A stretch of 34,888 nt of DNA from Gammaproteobacteria bacterium (GTDB taxonomy: Bacteria; Pseudomonadota; Gammaproteobacteria; Xanthomonadales; SZUA-36). Shown here piece after piece: positions 6,200 through 14,137 of the stretch. Positions within the stretch are counted from its first letter, which is position 1. Each line of letters begins with the position of its first letter. Below the pieces are notes generated by a model. It was not told the origin of the DNA and made no database searches. It was given only the letters and a program-made list of their open reading frames with translations. The stretch is from assembly GCA_030426265.1 (NCBI GenBank), contig JAUHYP010000032.1:1-34888 (forward strand), given 5' to 3'. Both the position numbers and the translations under genes were made by a program.

Positions 6200-9181
6200 A
6201 TGAAGAACGACGTGCATACCTCTTCCACACGCAGATTCCTGCCGTTCGCCAGCTTGCTGATGCTTGCTGTTGCGGCCCTGCTGATCAGCGCACCGGTGAT
6301 GGCGCAGCAGACCGGTGACATTGCCGGCACCGTCGTCGACGCCGCCGGCGCCGGCATCGAGGGGGTGGCCGTCGAAGCCACCAGCCCCGTCCTGCCGGGC
6401 AAGCGCACCGCGACCACGTCGGCGGAAGGCAACTATCGCCTGCCCCTGCTGCCGCCGGGTGACTACACCCTGCTCTACACCCTCCCGGATGGTTCCCAGC
6501 GTTCCCGCGCCGCAGAGGTCCTGCTGCAGCAGCGTGCCACCGTCAACCTGTCTCTGGCGGACGATGCGGAACTGGGGACCGTGGAAGAGGTCATGGTGGT
6601 CGGAACCAGCACCTTGATGTTCACGGAAGAGGCCGCCCTGTCGGATGCGGTCAATTACGAGACCTTCAATTCCGTACCGGTCGGCCAGGAGTACCGGGAC
6701 CTGATCAAGCTGATCCCCGGTGTGCAGTACACGCAGGACAGCATCCGCGGCCCCAGCGCCGGCGGCAACGGCCAGGACAACACCTACCAGTTCGACGGCG
6801 TGGATGTGTCCCTGCCGCTGTTCGGCACCCTGTCCGCCGAGCCTTCGACCCACGACATCGACCAGGTGAGCATCGTGCGCGGTGGCGCCTCGGCGGTCGG
6901 CTTCAACCGTTCTGGCGGCTTCAAGGTCAACACGATCTCCAAGCGCGGCACGGACGAGTTCCACGGTGAGGCCAGCTACCAGATCGAGGATTCCGACTGG
7001 TCCGCGGATCCGGATACCGGTGCGGCGAGCTCGGACCTGACGCGCGACTGGATTGTCGCCAACCTCAGTGGCCCGATCCTGCAGGACAAGCTGTACTTCT
7101 ACGCCTCCTACTACAACCCGACCACCGAGCGCACCAACCGCGACAACGCCTACGGCCCGGTTCCCGACTACAGCTACGACCGCAAGGAATACTTCGGCAA
7201 GCTGACCTGGGCGCCGACCGATTCACTGCTGTTCGACGCCTCCTACCGTGATTCAGATGCGGAAGGCCGCAACGAAAGCGTTGGCACCTTCGAGACCGTC
7301 GACGGTTCCACCGGTTCCGATGCGTCACTGAGGATCGCGATCCTGGAAGGCTCCTGGGTGATCAACGATCGGTCCAGCGCCTACTTCAAGTACACCGACT
7401 TCGAGAACAAGACCTCCGGTGGTCCTGACCTGCTGCTGACCGCGCAGCCGACCGTCGGCGGTTCCCTGGACCTGAACAACCTGGACCGCATGGGCCACTT
7501 CATCGTGCCCCAGTACCGTGACGGCGATGACGCCTGGAATGCCTGGGCTCAGCCGTTGATCGACCGCTACGGCTTCGTCGGCGATGACGGCACCCTGCAG
7601 GGTGGCGGCCTGGTGGGCGCGGCCCAGACCATCAACGACCAGGATTTCTTCCGTGAGTCATTCGAAGTGGGCTACGACTACACCCTGGATTTCGGTTCCG
7701 TGTCGCACGAACTGCACATCGGCTACCACCAGGAAGAGATCAAGGAAGTCCTGATCCGCTCCTCCAACGGCTGGGGCCTGATCGAATCCGTGGGTGGCGA
7801 CGAAACGACCAGCGACGGGACGCCGATCTTCTACCGCGCCAGCTTCTTCCAGACCAGCCTGGGTGAGTACGGCATTCCGCCGATCAACTCCTACGCGGAA
7901 TCCCGCAACATCGAACTCAACGACATCATCACCTGGAACGACTTCGAATTTAACCTCGGCGTGATGTTCTCCGAGGACACCCTGTTCGGCCAGGGCCTGC
8001 GTGCCGTCGATGGCAACCTGAGCGGCTTCGAGCCCGCCCCGGGCAACAAGTACGAAATGAAGAAGGTCGGTTTCGACGAAATGATCCAGCCGCGCCTGGG
8101 CGTGACCTGGCATTTCGCCGACAACGCTTCGGTCTTCGCGAACTACGCCCGCTACTACCCGTCGGCCAGCTCGCTGGCGCGCGCGGCGTCCTGGGACCGC
8201 AACCTGCACACCGAGATCGAGGCGGCCTTCGACATCGACGGCAACATGATCGACCTCGACGAGGACGCCTCGTCCTCCGGCAAGCTGTTCCAGGAAGGCA
8301 TCGACCCGCGTCATGTGGACGAATTCCTGATCGGCGCCAACTGGCAGGTCACCGACAACCTGACCACGCGTGTCCACTACCGTCGCCGCGAGGCCCGGAG
8401 CTTCTGGGAAGACACCTACAACTGGGCACTGGAGGCCTACTCCTGCACCGCCGAGCCGGATCGTTTCGGCTGCATGCCGGCCGGCTGGGCGCCTGAAGAG
8501 GCCTACATTCCGGACCTGGAAGACTACCGTGCCGAGATCGGAGGCTCGACCTTCGTGATCGCGGAAGTACCGAATGCCTACACGGATTACGACGAAATCA
8601 GCCTGGAAGCCCAGTGGTCCCAGGACAACTGGTACGTGCAGGCGTCCTACACCTGGAGCGACTACCGCGGCAACTTCGACCAGGACAACGCGACCTCCGA
8701 GAACGACTTCAACACGTTCATCGGTTCCTCGCTGCTGTCTGACGGCCGCGGTCGCATGCTCTGGAACATGAAGGACGGCCAGCTGCGTGGCGACCGTACC
8801 CACCTGTTCAAGGCTTACGGTTACTACCAGTTCAGCTGGAACGGCAGCGTCGGCGCCTACGCGCTGTACCAGTCCGGCCAGCCCTGGGAAACCTGGGACG
8901 GTTCACTGTACGGCTACTCCAGCGACACCATCCGTTTCGCCGAGCCGGCCGGAACCCACCGTTCCGACTCGCACTACCAGCTGGACCTGAACTACACCCA
9001 GAACTTCTTCTTCGGGGCCAACGACCGCTACGGCGTGCAGCTGCGCGCGGACCTGTACAACGTGTTCGACAACCAGACTGGCTACAACATCCAGCCCAGC
9101 ATCAACACTGCGGGCTACGGCGAGCCGCGTTCCTACTACCTGCCGCGTCGCCTGCAGCTGATGGCCAAGTTCCTGTTCTGA
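6200..9181 (+). CDS. Oar-like TonB-dependent receptor with N-terminal carboxypeptidase-regulatory-like domain
   Basis: A 993-residue outer-membrane receptor. The signal peptide has an extended, positively charged n-region and probably ends after APVMA (Ala35). Residues about 37-115 form a CarboxypepD_reg-like Ig fold (GDIAGTVVDAAGAGIEGV, followed by GNYRLPLLPPGDY). A plug domain follows at about 135-250, with an Oar-type GQDNTYQFDGVDV segment and VSIVRGGASAVGFNRSGG. The rest alternates aromatic-rich beta strands and ends in Phe (LMAKFLF), as expected for a BAM-assembled barrel. A GGGGACGG ribosome site precedes the ATG. It is monocistronic, bounded by the terminator at 9220-9250. The ligand is unknown. 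Its place between amiD and a MurNAc catabolic block suggests a peptidoglycan fragment or wall-derived oligosaccharide. Confidence 0.93.
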   Translation: MKNDVHTSSTRRFLPFASLLMLAVAALLISAPVMAQQTGDIAGTVVDAAGAGIEGVAVEATSPVLPGKRTATTSAEGNYRLPLLPPGDYTLLYTLPDGSQRSRAAEVLLQQRATVNLSLADDAELGTVEEVMVVGTSTLMFTEEAALSDAVNYETFNSVPVGQEYRDLIKLIPGVQYTQDSIRGPSAGGNGQDNTYQFDGVDVSLPLFGTLSAEPSTHDIDQVSIVRGGASAVGFNRSGGFKVNTISKRGTDEFHGEASYQIEDSDWSADPDTGAASSDLTRDWIVANLSGPILQDKLYFYASYYNPTTERTNRDNAYGPVPDYSYDRKEYFGKLTWAPTDSLLFDASYRDSDAEGRNESVGTFETVDGSTGSDASLRIAILEGSWVINDRSSAYFKYTDFENKTSGGPDLLLTAQPTVGGSLDLNNLDRMGHFIVPQYRDGDDAWNAWAQPLIDRYGFVGDDGTLQGGGLVGAAQTINDQDFFRESFEVGYDYTLDFGSVSHELHIGYHQEEIKEVLIRSSNGWGLIESVGGDETTSDGTPIFYRASFFQTSLGEYGIPPINSYAESRNIELNDIITWNDFEFNLGVMFSEDTLFGQGLRAVDGNLSGFEPAPGNKYEMKKVGFDEMIQPRLGVTWHFADNASVFANYARYYPSASSLARAASWDRNLHTEIEAAFDIDGNMIDLDEDASSSGKLFQEGIDPRHVDEFLIGANWQVTDNLTTRVHYRRREARSFWEDTYNWALEAYSCTAEPDRFGCMPAGWAPEEAYIPDLEDYRAEIGGSTFVIAEVPNAYTDYDEISLEAQWSQDNWYVQASYTWSDYRGNFDQDNATSENDFNTFIGSSLLSDGRGRMLWNMKDGQLRGDRTHLFKAYGYYQFSWNGSVGAYALYQSGQPWETWDGSLYGYSSDTIRFAEPAGTHRSDSHYQLDLNYTQNFFFGANDRYGVQLRADLYNVFDNQTGYNIQPSINTAGYGEPRSYYLPRRLQLMAKFLF

Positions 9182-9219
9182 GCCAACGGGCAATGCCGCG
9201 GCTGCAGCCGCAATCCACT

Positions 9220-9250
9220 GGCCGGCCCGGATTTCCGGGCCGGCCTTTTT
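9220..9250 (+). terminator. Rho-independent terminator after the TonB receptor gene
   Basis: GGCCGGCCCGG (9220-9230) pairs perfectly with CCGGGCCGGCC (9235-9245) across an ATTT loop and is followed by TTTTTGTT. This is a textbook intrinsic terminator 39 bases after the receptor stop codon, separating it from the symporter gene. Confidence 0.92.
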
Positions 9251-9304
9251 GTTGACCGGGCGGTGGTCCCTGGCCGCGTCCTCGCATTCACGGAATGAAT
9301 CCGC

Positions 9305-10771
9305 TTGAGCCTGGATCTGAACATCGCCGCTCTCGACGCCCTGATCGTCGCCGCCTACCTGGCTGCGGTGATGGTGTTCGGCCTGTGGGTCGGCCGTGGC
9401 CAGCGCTCCCTGAACGACTACTTCCTGGGCTCGCGTTCCCTTCCCTGGTGGGCGCTGCTGCTGTCCATCGTCGCTACCGAGACCAGCACGGTGACTTTTC
9501 TCAGCCTGCCGGGCATCGCCGCTGCGCCCGGCGGCGACCTGACATTCCTGCAGATCACGTTCGGTTACATCGTGGGCCGCCTGCTGATCATTCGCGTGCT
9601 GATGCCCCTGTACTTCCAGGGCGACACGTTCACGGCCTACGAGGTGCTGGAAGGCCGGTTCGGCCGCCTCAGCCGCCGTGCCGCCTCGACCCTGTTCCTG
9701 GTCACCCGCAACCTCGGCGACGCCCTGCGGTTGTTCCTGACCGCGCTGGTGCTGCAGATCGTTCTGGGCCTGGATCTGGCGGTGTCCGTCGTGGTGCTGG
9801 GCGCCATCACCATCGTCTACACCCTGTTGGGCGGCGCCCGCTCGGTGATCTGGAACGATTGCCTGCAGTTTGTCGTGTACATGGTCGGCGCGCTGGCGGC
9901 CTGCCTGATCATCGTCGAGCGGGTGCCCGGCGGTCTTGGCGCGGTCCTGGACTTCGGTCGCGCCGGCGGGCACTTCCGGGTGCTGGACTTCGATCTTTCG
10001 CTGTTCCGGCCCGGCATGACCTTCTGGGCCGGCCTTGTCGGCGGCCTGTTCCTGACCATGGCCACCCATGGCACCGACCAGTTGATGGTGCAGCGCTACC
10101 TGTCCGCGCGGAACCAGCGCGACGCCGGCCGCGCGCTGGCAGTCAGCGGCTTCGTCGTGGCTGTGCAGTTCGCGGTGTTCCTGTTGATCGGCGTGGCGCT
10201 GGCGGCGTTCTACGCGCTGGCGCCCGGGGCGGCTTCACCCGCCCCGGCCGGCGACCGGCTGTTCGCCTCGTTCATCGTCGACAACATGCCGATGGGCCTG
10301 GCCGGACTGACCCTTGCGGCGGTGTTCGCCGCGGCCATGAGCACCCTGTCGAGCTCGCTGAACTCCTCGTCCACGGCCTTGATCAACGACGTCTGGCTGC
10401 CGTTGCATCGACAGGTGCCCGATGCCCGGGCGCAATTGCGCGCCGGCCGCCTGGCCACGGCCGGCTTCGGCGTCCTCCAGGCGGGTATCGCGCTGGCCTT
10501 TGGCGCGCTCGGGGTCACTGAAAGCGTGGTCGCGGGGGTGCTGAAGATCGCCGGCTTCGCCAGTGGCCCGGTGCTGGGCGTCTACCTGCTGGCGGTGCTG
10601 GCGCCCCGGGTGCGCCAGCCCGCGGCGCTGACCGGCTTCGTGATCGGCGTGGCCGCCCTCTCGGCCATTGCCCTGGGCACGTCGTTGTACTGGGCGTGGT
10701 ATGCCGCCGCCGGCGCGGCGCTCACGTTCCTGGCCGGCCTGGTACTACAGGGGCTTCGTCGTGAGGCCTGA
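9305..10771 (+). CDS. Sodium:solute symporter (SSS family), candidate MurNAc/amino-sugar importer
   Basis: A 488-residue inner-membrane protein with about 13 hydrophobic segments and the SSS fold. It opens with a first helix near residues 10-30, then DYFLGSRSLPWW and the conserved STVTFLSLPG-type second segment. Later come the HGTDQLMVQRYLSARN loop and the AAAMSTLSSSLNSSSTALINDV signature of the SSF family. The start is TTG with GGAATGA upstream; a nearby ATG is in another frame. Na+-driven uptake of sugars, sialic acid or amino acids is typical of the family. With MurQ and a MurNAc-kinase-like gene nearby, and no PTS component, MurNAc or a related amino sugar is a reasonable but unproven substrate. 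It is convergent with the NamZ-type gene. Confidence 0.88.
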   Translation: MSLDLNIAALDALIVAAYLAAVMVFGLWVGRGQRSLNDYFLGSRSLPWWALLLSIVATETSTVTFLSLPGIAAAPGGDLTFLQITFGYIVGRLLIIRVLMPLYFQGDTFTAYEVLEGRFGRLSRRAASTLFLVTRNLGDALRLFLTALVLQIVLGLDLAVSVVVLGAITIVYTLLGGARSVIWNDCLQFVVYMVGALAACLIIVERVPGGLGAVLDFGRAGGHFRVLDFDLSLFRPGMTFWAGLVGGLFLTMATHGTDQLMVQRYLSARNQRDAGRALAVSGFVVAVQFAVFLLIGVALAAFYALAPGAASPAPAGDRLFASFIVDNMPMGLAGLTLAAVFAAAMSTLSSSLNSSSTALINDVWLPLHRQVPDARAQLRAGRLATAGFGVLQAGIALAFGALGVTESVVAGVLKIAGFASGPVLGVYLLAVLAPRVRQPAALTGFVIGVAALSAIALGTSLYWAWYAAAGAALTFLAGLVLQGLRREA

Positions 10772-10814
10772 TGCGCCCGGACCGGATCTCGAGCGGCGGC
10801 GAGCTGCCTACCGC

Positions 10815-12053
10815 TCAGTCGTACAGCAGGAAGGCGCGCCGCCGGATCCCGAACGCCGCCAGTTCCTCGGCGTAGACCGCCTCGATCTGCGGCCAGCCCG
10901 CGCCGTCTCGAACGGCGGCCAGGGTCGCGTCATCCGCCAGCAGGCGGGGGTAGCGTTCGATCTCCCACTGGTCGGGATGGTCCGCTCGCAGCCGATGGGC
11001 GATTTCGAAGCCCAGTCGAATCGGGTCGAATCCGGCCCGGTCGGTCACCAGGATACTGACCCCGCCGCAGGTCTCGCCTTCGAACGTACTGGCATCGGGC
11101 GTGAACCGGATCGGCACGAACGCCACTCCCGGCAGGTCCAGAAGGTTGAGTTTCCGCGCCAGCGCGGCGCCATCCAGCCACGGCGCGCCGATCCGTTCGA
11201 ACGGCGTGTCGGTCCCTCGCCCCACGGACAGGTTGGTGGTCTCGAGCAGGCCGATGCCGGGGTACAGCAGCGCCTGGGTCAGGCTGCGCATGTTCGGCGA
11301 CGGGTTCACCCAGCGCAGCCCCGTGGCGTCGAAAAAGGCCTCCCGGCGCCAGCCCTCCAGGCGCACCACTTCGAGGTCCAGGTCCAGCCCGAGTTCGGCG
11401 GCGAACAGGGTCGCCAGTTCGCCCGTGGTCATGCCGTGGCGTGTGGGCAGCGGGTGGAAGGCGACGAAGGAAAGCTGCGCCTCATCGGCCACCGGACCGC
11501 CAAAGTCCCTCCCGTTGATCGGGTTGGGGCGGTCCAGCACCACGAATCGCAGGCCGTGCTCGGCCGCCGCCTGCATTGCCAGTCCCATCGTCGAGATGTA
11601 GGTGTAGAAGCGCGTGCCGATGTCCTGGATGTCGAACACCAGCGTATCGATGCCCCCGAGCATGTCCGGGGTGGGCTGCCGGGTCTCGCCGTACAGGCTG
11701 TAGATGGGCAGGCCGCTGCCCACGTCGCGGCCGTGGTCGATGCCTTCCCGGTCCAGCGTGCCCTCGAATCCGTGCTCGGGGCTGAACAGCGCCACCAGCT
11801 CGAATCCGCTGGCCTGCGTGAACAGCTGCACGGCATGGTTGCCGTCACGGTCGATGGCGGTATGGTTGGTGATCAGTCCGACGCGCTGCCCGCGCAGCGT
11901 CTCGAAGCCCGACTGCCGCAGCACGTCGAGCCCTGTCAGCGTGTCCTGGCCGGCCAGCGTCGGTGTCGACAGCGACAGCAGGAGCAGCGTCGGCAGCAGC
12001 ACGAATCGCAATGTCATGGGCATTGTCATGGGCAGTGTCATCGACAGTGGCAT
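10815..12053 (-). CDS. namZ: Exported exo-beta-N-acetylmuramidase, NamZ/DUF1343 family (GH171), copy 1
   Basis: A DUF1343 protein of about 412 residues, the family of Bacillus subtilis NamZ, which releases MurNAc from the non-reducing end of peptidoglycan fragments. Family motifs are all present: GQRVGLITNHTA (about residue 56), FSPEHGFEG (about 90), FDIQDIGTRFYTY (about 140), DRPNPI (about 174), and NPSPNM followed by YPGIGLLETTNLSVGRGT (about 250-281). A hydrophobic signal segment (RFVLLPTLLLLSLSTPTLAG) indicates export. The start is uncertain: five in-frame ATGs (12053, 12041, 12029, 12023, 12017) lie in a short tandem repeat, and another at 12101 would add 16 residues. Divergent from murQ, it should supply that pathway with free MurNAc. 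Confidence 0.9.
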   Translation of the reverse strand: MPLSMTLPMTMPMTLRFVLLPTLLLLSLSTPTLAGQDTLTGLDVLRQSGFETLRGQRVGLITNHTAIDRDGNHAVQLFTQASGFELVALFSPEHGFEGTLDREGIDHGRDVGSGLPIYSLYGETRQPTPDMLGGIDTLVFDIQDIGTRFYTYISTMGLAMQAAAEHGLRFVVLDRPNPINGRDFGGPVADEAQLSFVAFHPLPTRHGMTTGELATLFAAELGLDLDLEVVRLEGWRREAFFDATGLRWVNPSPNMRSLTQALLYPGIGLLETTNLSVGRGTDTPFERIGAPWLDGAALARKLNLLDLPGVAFVPIRFTPDASTFEGETCGGVSILVTDRAGFDPIRLGFEIAHRLRADHPDQWEIERYPRLLADDATLAAVRDGAGWPQIEAVYAEELAAFGIRRRAFLLYD

Positions 12054-12060
12054 CCACCTG
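12013..12060. repeat. Imperfect 12-bp tandem repeat at the start of namZ copy 1
   Basis: Four consecutive 12-base units are visible: GTCATGGGCATT, GTCATGGGCAGT, GTCATCGACAGT and a degenerate GGCATCCACCTG. Read on the minus strand they give the Met-rich segment MPLSMTLPMTMPMTLR, with several possible start codons in one frame. The repeat probably varies the n-region of the signal peptide or the choice of start. Confidence 0.6.
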
Positions 12061-12163
12061 GGCCGATTGCGGCGTACCCTTTTCCAAAGCTGAAACTTCA
12101 TGCCGGCATTCTTGCAAAGCCGAAAGCGGCGGCGCAACGACTGGCGGGACAGGACCCTGACCC

Positions 12164-13081
12164 ATGAATGATCGCACCTCCATCGAACTGGCCGGTTTGA
12201 CCACCGAGGCCAGGAACCCCCGCAGCCAGGACCTGGACAGCCTGTCCACACTGGACCTGGTCCGGCTGATCAACAGCGAGGACCAGGGCGTTGCCGATGC
12301 CGTGGCGGCTCAGGCCGAAGCCATTGCCGCCGCCATCGACATCATCGCCGAGCGCATGGCCCGCGGCGGCCGCCTGGTCTATGCCGGGGCCGGCACGTCG
12401 GGCCGGCTGGGCGTGCTCGACGCCGCCGAGTGCCCGCCCACGTTCAATGCCAGCCCGGGGCAGGTCATCGGCCTGATCGCCGGTGGTGATTCGGCGCTGC
12501 TGAAGGCGGTCGAAGGCGCCGAAGACAGCCCGGAGCGCGCCATGGAAGACCTGCGCGCCATCGGGCTGGACGCCAGGGATGTCGTGGTCGGCATCGCGGC
12601 CAGCGGCCGCACGCCCTATGTCATCGGTGCGCTGGACTACGCCCGGGAAACCGGCGCCGCCGCCATCGGATTCGCCTGCAACAGCGAGGCGCAACTGGCC
12701 GCCCACGCCGACCTGAACATCCTGCCGGTGGTGGGGCCTGAAGTTCTTACCGGTTCCACGCGCATGAAAGCCGGCACCGCCACCAAGCTGGTGCTGAACA
12801 TGCTCAGTACCGGCGCCATGGTCCGCCTGGGCAAGACCTACGGAAACCTGATGGTCGATCTGCAGGCCAGCAATGACAAGCTGGCGGAGCGCTCGCTGGG
12901 CATCATCACCACGCTCACCGACTGTTCCCGCGAAGAGGCCTCCGCCTTGCTCGAGGCCGCCGGCGGGGAACTGAAGACCGCGGTGCTGATGAGGCTGGGC
13001 GGCCTGGAGGTGGAAGCGGCGCGGGCGCGGCTGGCCGAGGCGGGGGGACGACTGGGCCTGGCGCTGGGGCGTGATGCGTGA
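12164..13081 (+). CDS. murQ: N-acetylmuramic acid 6-phosphate etherase
   Basis: A 305-residue SIS-domain lyase converting MurNAc-6-phosphate to GlcNAc-6-phosphate and D-lactate. The signature is clear: YAGAGTSGRLGVLDAAECPP with Glu89, matching the catalytic Glu83 of E. coli MurQ, then GAEDS with Asp121. Further family segments are ASGRTPYVIGALDYA and TGSTRMKAGTATKLVLNML. Length matches the family (about 300). The ATG follows GGGACAGGAC. It is three bases ahead of the sugar kinase gene and forms a transcription unit with it and the exported LD-carboxypeptidase. No murR regulator or murP PTS gene adjoins it, unlike E. coli, so substrate phosphorylation must come from the kinase next door or elsewhere. 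Confidence 0.97.
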   Translation: MNDRTSIELAGLTTEARNPRSQDLDSLSTLDLVRLINSEDQGVADAVAAQAEAIAAAIDIIAERMARGGRLVYAGAGTSGRLGVLDAAECPPTFNASPGQVIGLIAGGDSALLKAVEGAEDSPERAMEDLRAIGLDARDVVVGIAASGRTPYVIGALDYARETGAAAIGFACNSEAQLAAHADLNILPVVGPEVLTGSTRMKAGTATKLVLNMLSTGAMVRLGKTYGNLMVDLQASNDKLAERSLGIITTLTDCSREEASALLEAAGGELKTAVLMRLGGLEVEAARARLAEAGGRLGLALGRDA

Positions 13082-13084
13082 GCA

Positions 13085-14137
13085 GTGACGCGCGGCCAGG
13101 AACGACGGCCCTTTGGCGATGAGCTGGAGACCAGGCTGGTGAGCGCGGATTCGCGGTTGTTGCTGGGCGTGGATGGTGGTGGGACCAAGACCCGGGCCGT
13201 GCTGGCCCGTGTCGATGGGAACGGCGCTTTCCAGGTCCTGGGCGAGGGCCTGGGAGGCACGGGCAACCTGCGGCTGGCCGGGCGTGACGTGGCGCTGCAC
13301 AGCCTGGACCAGGCCGTTGGAACGGCCCTGGAACAGGCGCCCGGCAGGAATGATCCGGGGTTCCGCCTGGAGGGCACCGTCCTGGCGCTGGCCGGCATCA
13401 GTGATGACACCGAACGGGAAGTCATCACCGATTGGGCCCGGCGGCGCCCGGAACTGGGGTCGGTGGACATCGTTCCGGACTGGCATCCGGTGCTGGCCCT
13501 GGGAACACCGCATGGCTGGGGCGTGGGCCTGATCGCCGGGACCGGTTCGGTGGCCTTCGGACGGGACCAGGAAGGCCGGCTGCTGATGCGCGGCGGCTGG
13601 GGCCACTGGTTCGGCGATCATGGCAGCGGTTTCGACCTCGGCCGCGGTGCGCTGGTCGCGGTGACCCGCGCCGAGGATGGTTACGGCCCCTCGACCTCGC
13701 TGGAGGCCGCCGTCCTGACGCACTTCGGCATCGCCAGCACGCGTTTCATCACCCGTGAACTGGCCACCGGCGGCAATGCCCGCCGGGACATCGCGGCGCT
13801 GGCGCCGCTGGTCCTGGCGGCCAGCGAAGCCGGTGACGCCGTGGCCCGCCGCATCCTGCACCGGGGCGCGGATGAACTGGCCCGCCTGGTCAGGGTGACG
13901 GCCCGGGCCCTGGACTTTGCTGACGGCTTTCCACTGGCGCTGGCCGGCAGTGTCATCTGCGGGAGTGCCGCGTACCGTGCGATGCTGCAGACGGAACTGG
14001 CAAAGGAAGGCCCCCAACCGGCCCCGTTCACCCTGGTCCCCGACCCGGTGATGGGCTGTATCGAACTCGCTCGCCAGCGGTTGCACCGCAATCGCGACAA
14101 CCCACAGGAAGGAACATGCACAGACGTAAGCTGTTGA
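13085..14137 (+). CDS. BadF/BadG/NAGK-family sugar kinase, probable MurNAc (GlcNAc) kinase
   Basis: An ASKHA-fold ATP-dependent kinase. Phosphate motif 1 is LLGVDGGGTKTRAVLA (about residues 26-41), followed by EGLGGTGNLRLAG. Phosphate motif 2 is GLIAGTGSVAFG, and the WGHWFGDHGSGFDLG segment is typical of N-acetylglucosamine-kinase-like BadF proteins. The GTG start at 13085 lies 3 bases after murQ. A second GTG at 13139 with GGAG upstream would give a more typical N-terminus, so the first 18 residues are doubtful. MurK enzymes of this family phosphorylate MurNAc and GlcNAc at O6, and adjacency to murQ makes MurNAc the likeliest substrate. It is not an AnmK homologue. It overlaps the next gene by 22 bases. 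Confidence 0.88.
   Translation: MTRGQERRPFGDELETRLVSADSRLLLGVDGGGTKTRAVLARVDGNGAFQVLGEGLGGTGNLRLAGRDVALHSLDQAVGTALEQAPGRNDPGFRLEGTVLALAGISDDTEREVITDWARRRPELGSVDIVPDWHPVLALGTPHGWGVGLIAGTGSVAFGRDQEGRLLMRGGWGHWFGDHGSGFDLGRGALVAVTRAEDGYGPSTSLEAAVLTHFGIASTRFITRELATGGNARRDIAALAPLVLAASEAGDAVARRILHRGADELARLVRVTARALDFADGFPLALAGSVICGSAAYRAMLQTELAKEGPQPAPFTLVPDPVMGCIELARQRLHRNRDNPQEGTCTDVSC

Noticed and set aside
10791-10816. GAGCGG...CCGCTC inverted repeat between the symporter and namZ genes as a terminator
   Set aside because: Only six base pairs with a 14-base loop and no T-tract; not convincing.
12054-12251. N-terminal extension of the namZ copy 1 frame into murQ
   Set aside because: The extension overlaps murQ coding DNA and precedes the signal peptide with non-conserved residues; a downstream Met is preferred.
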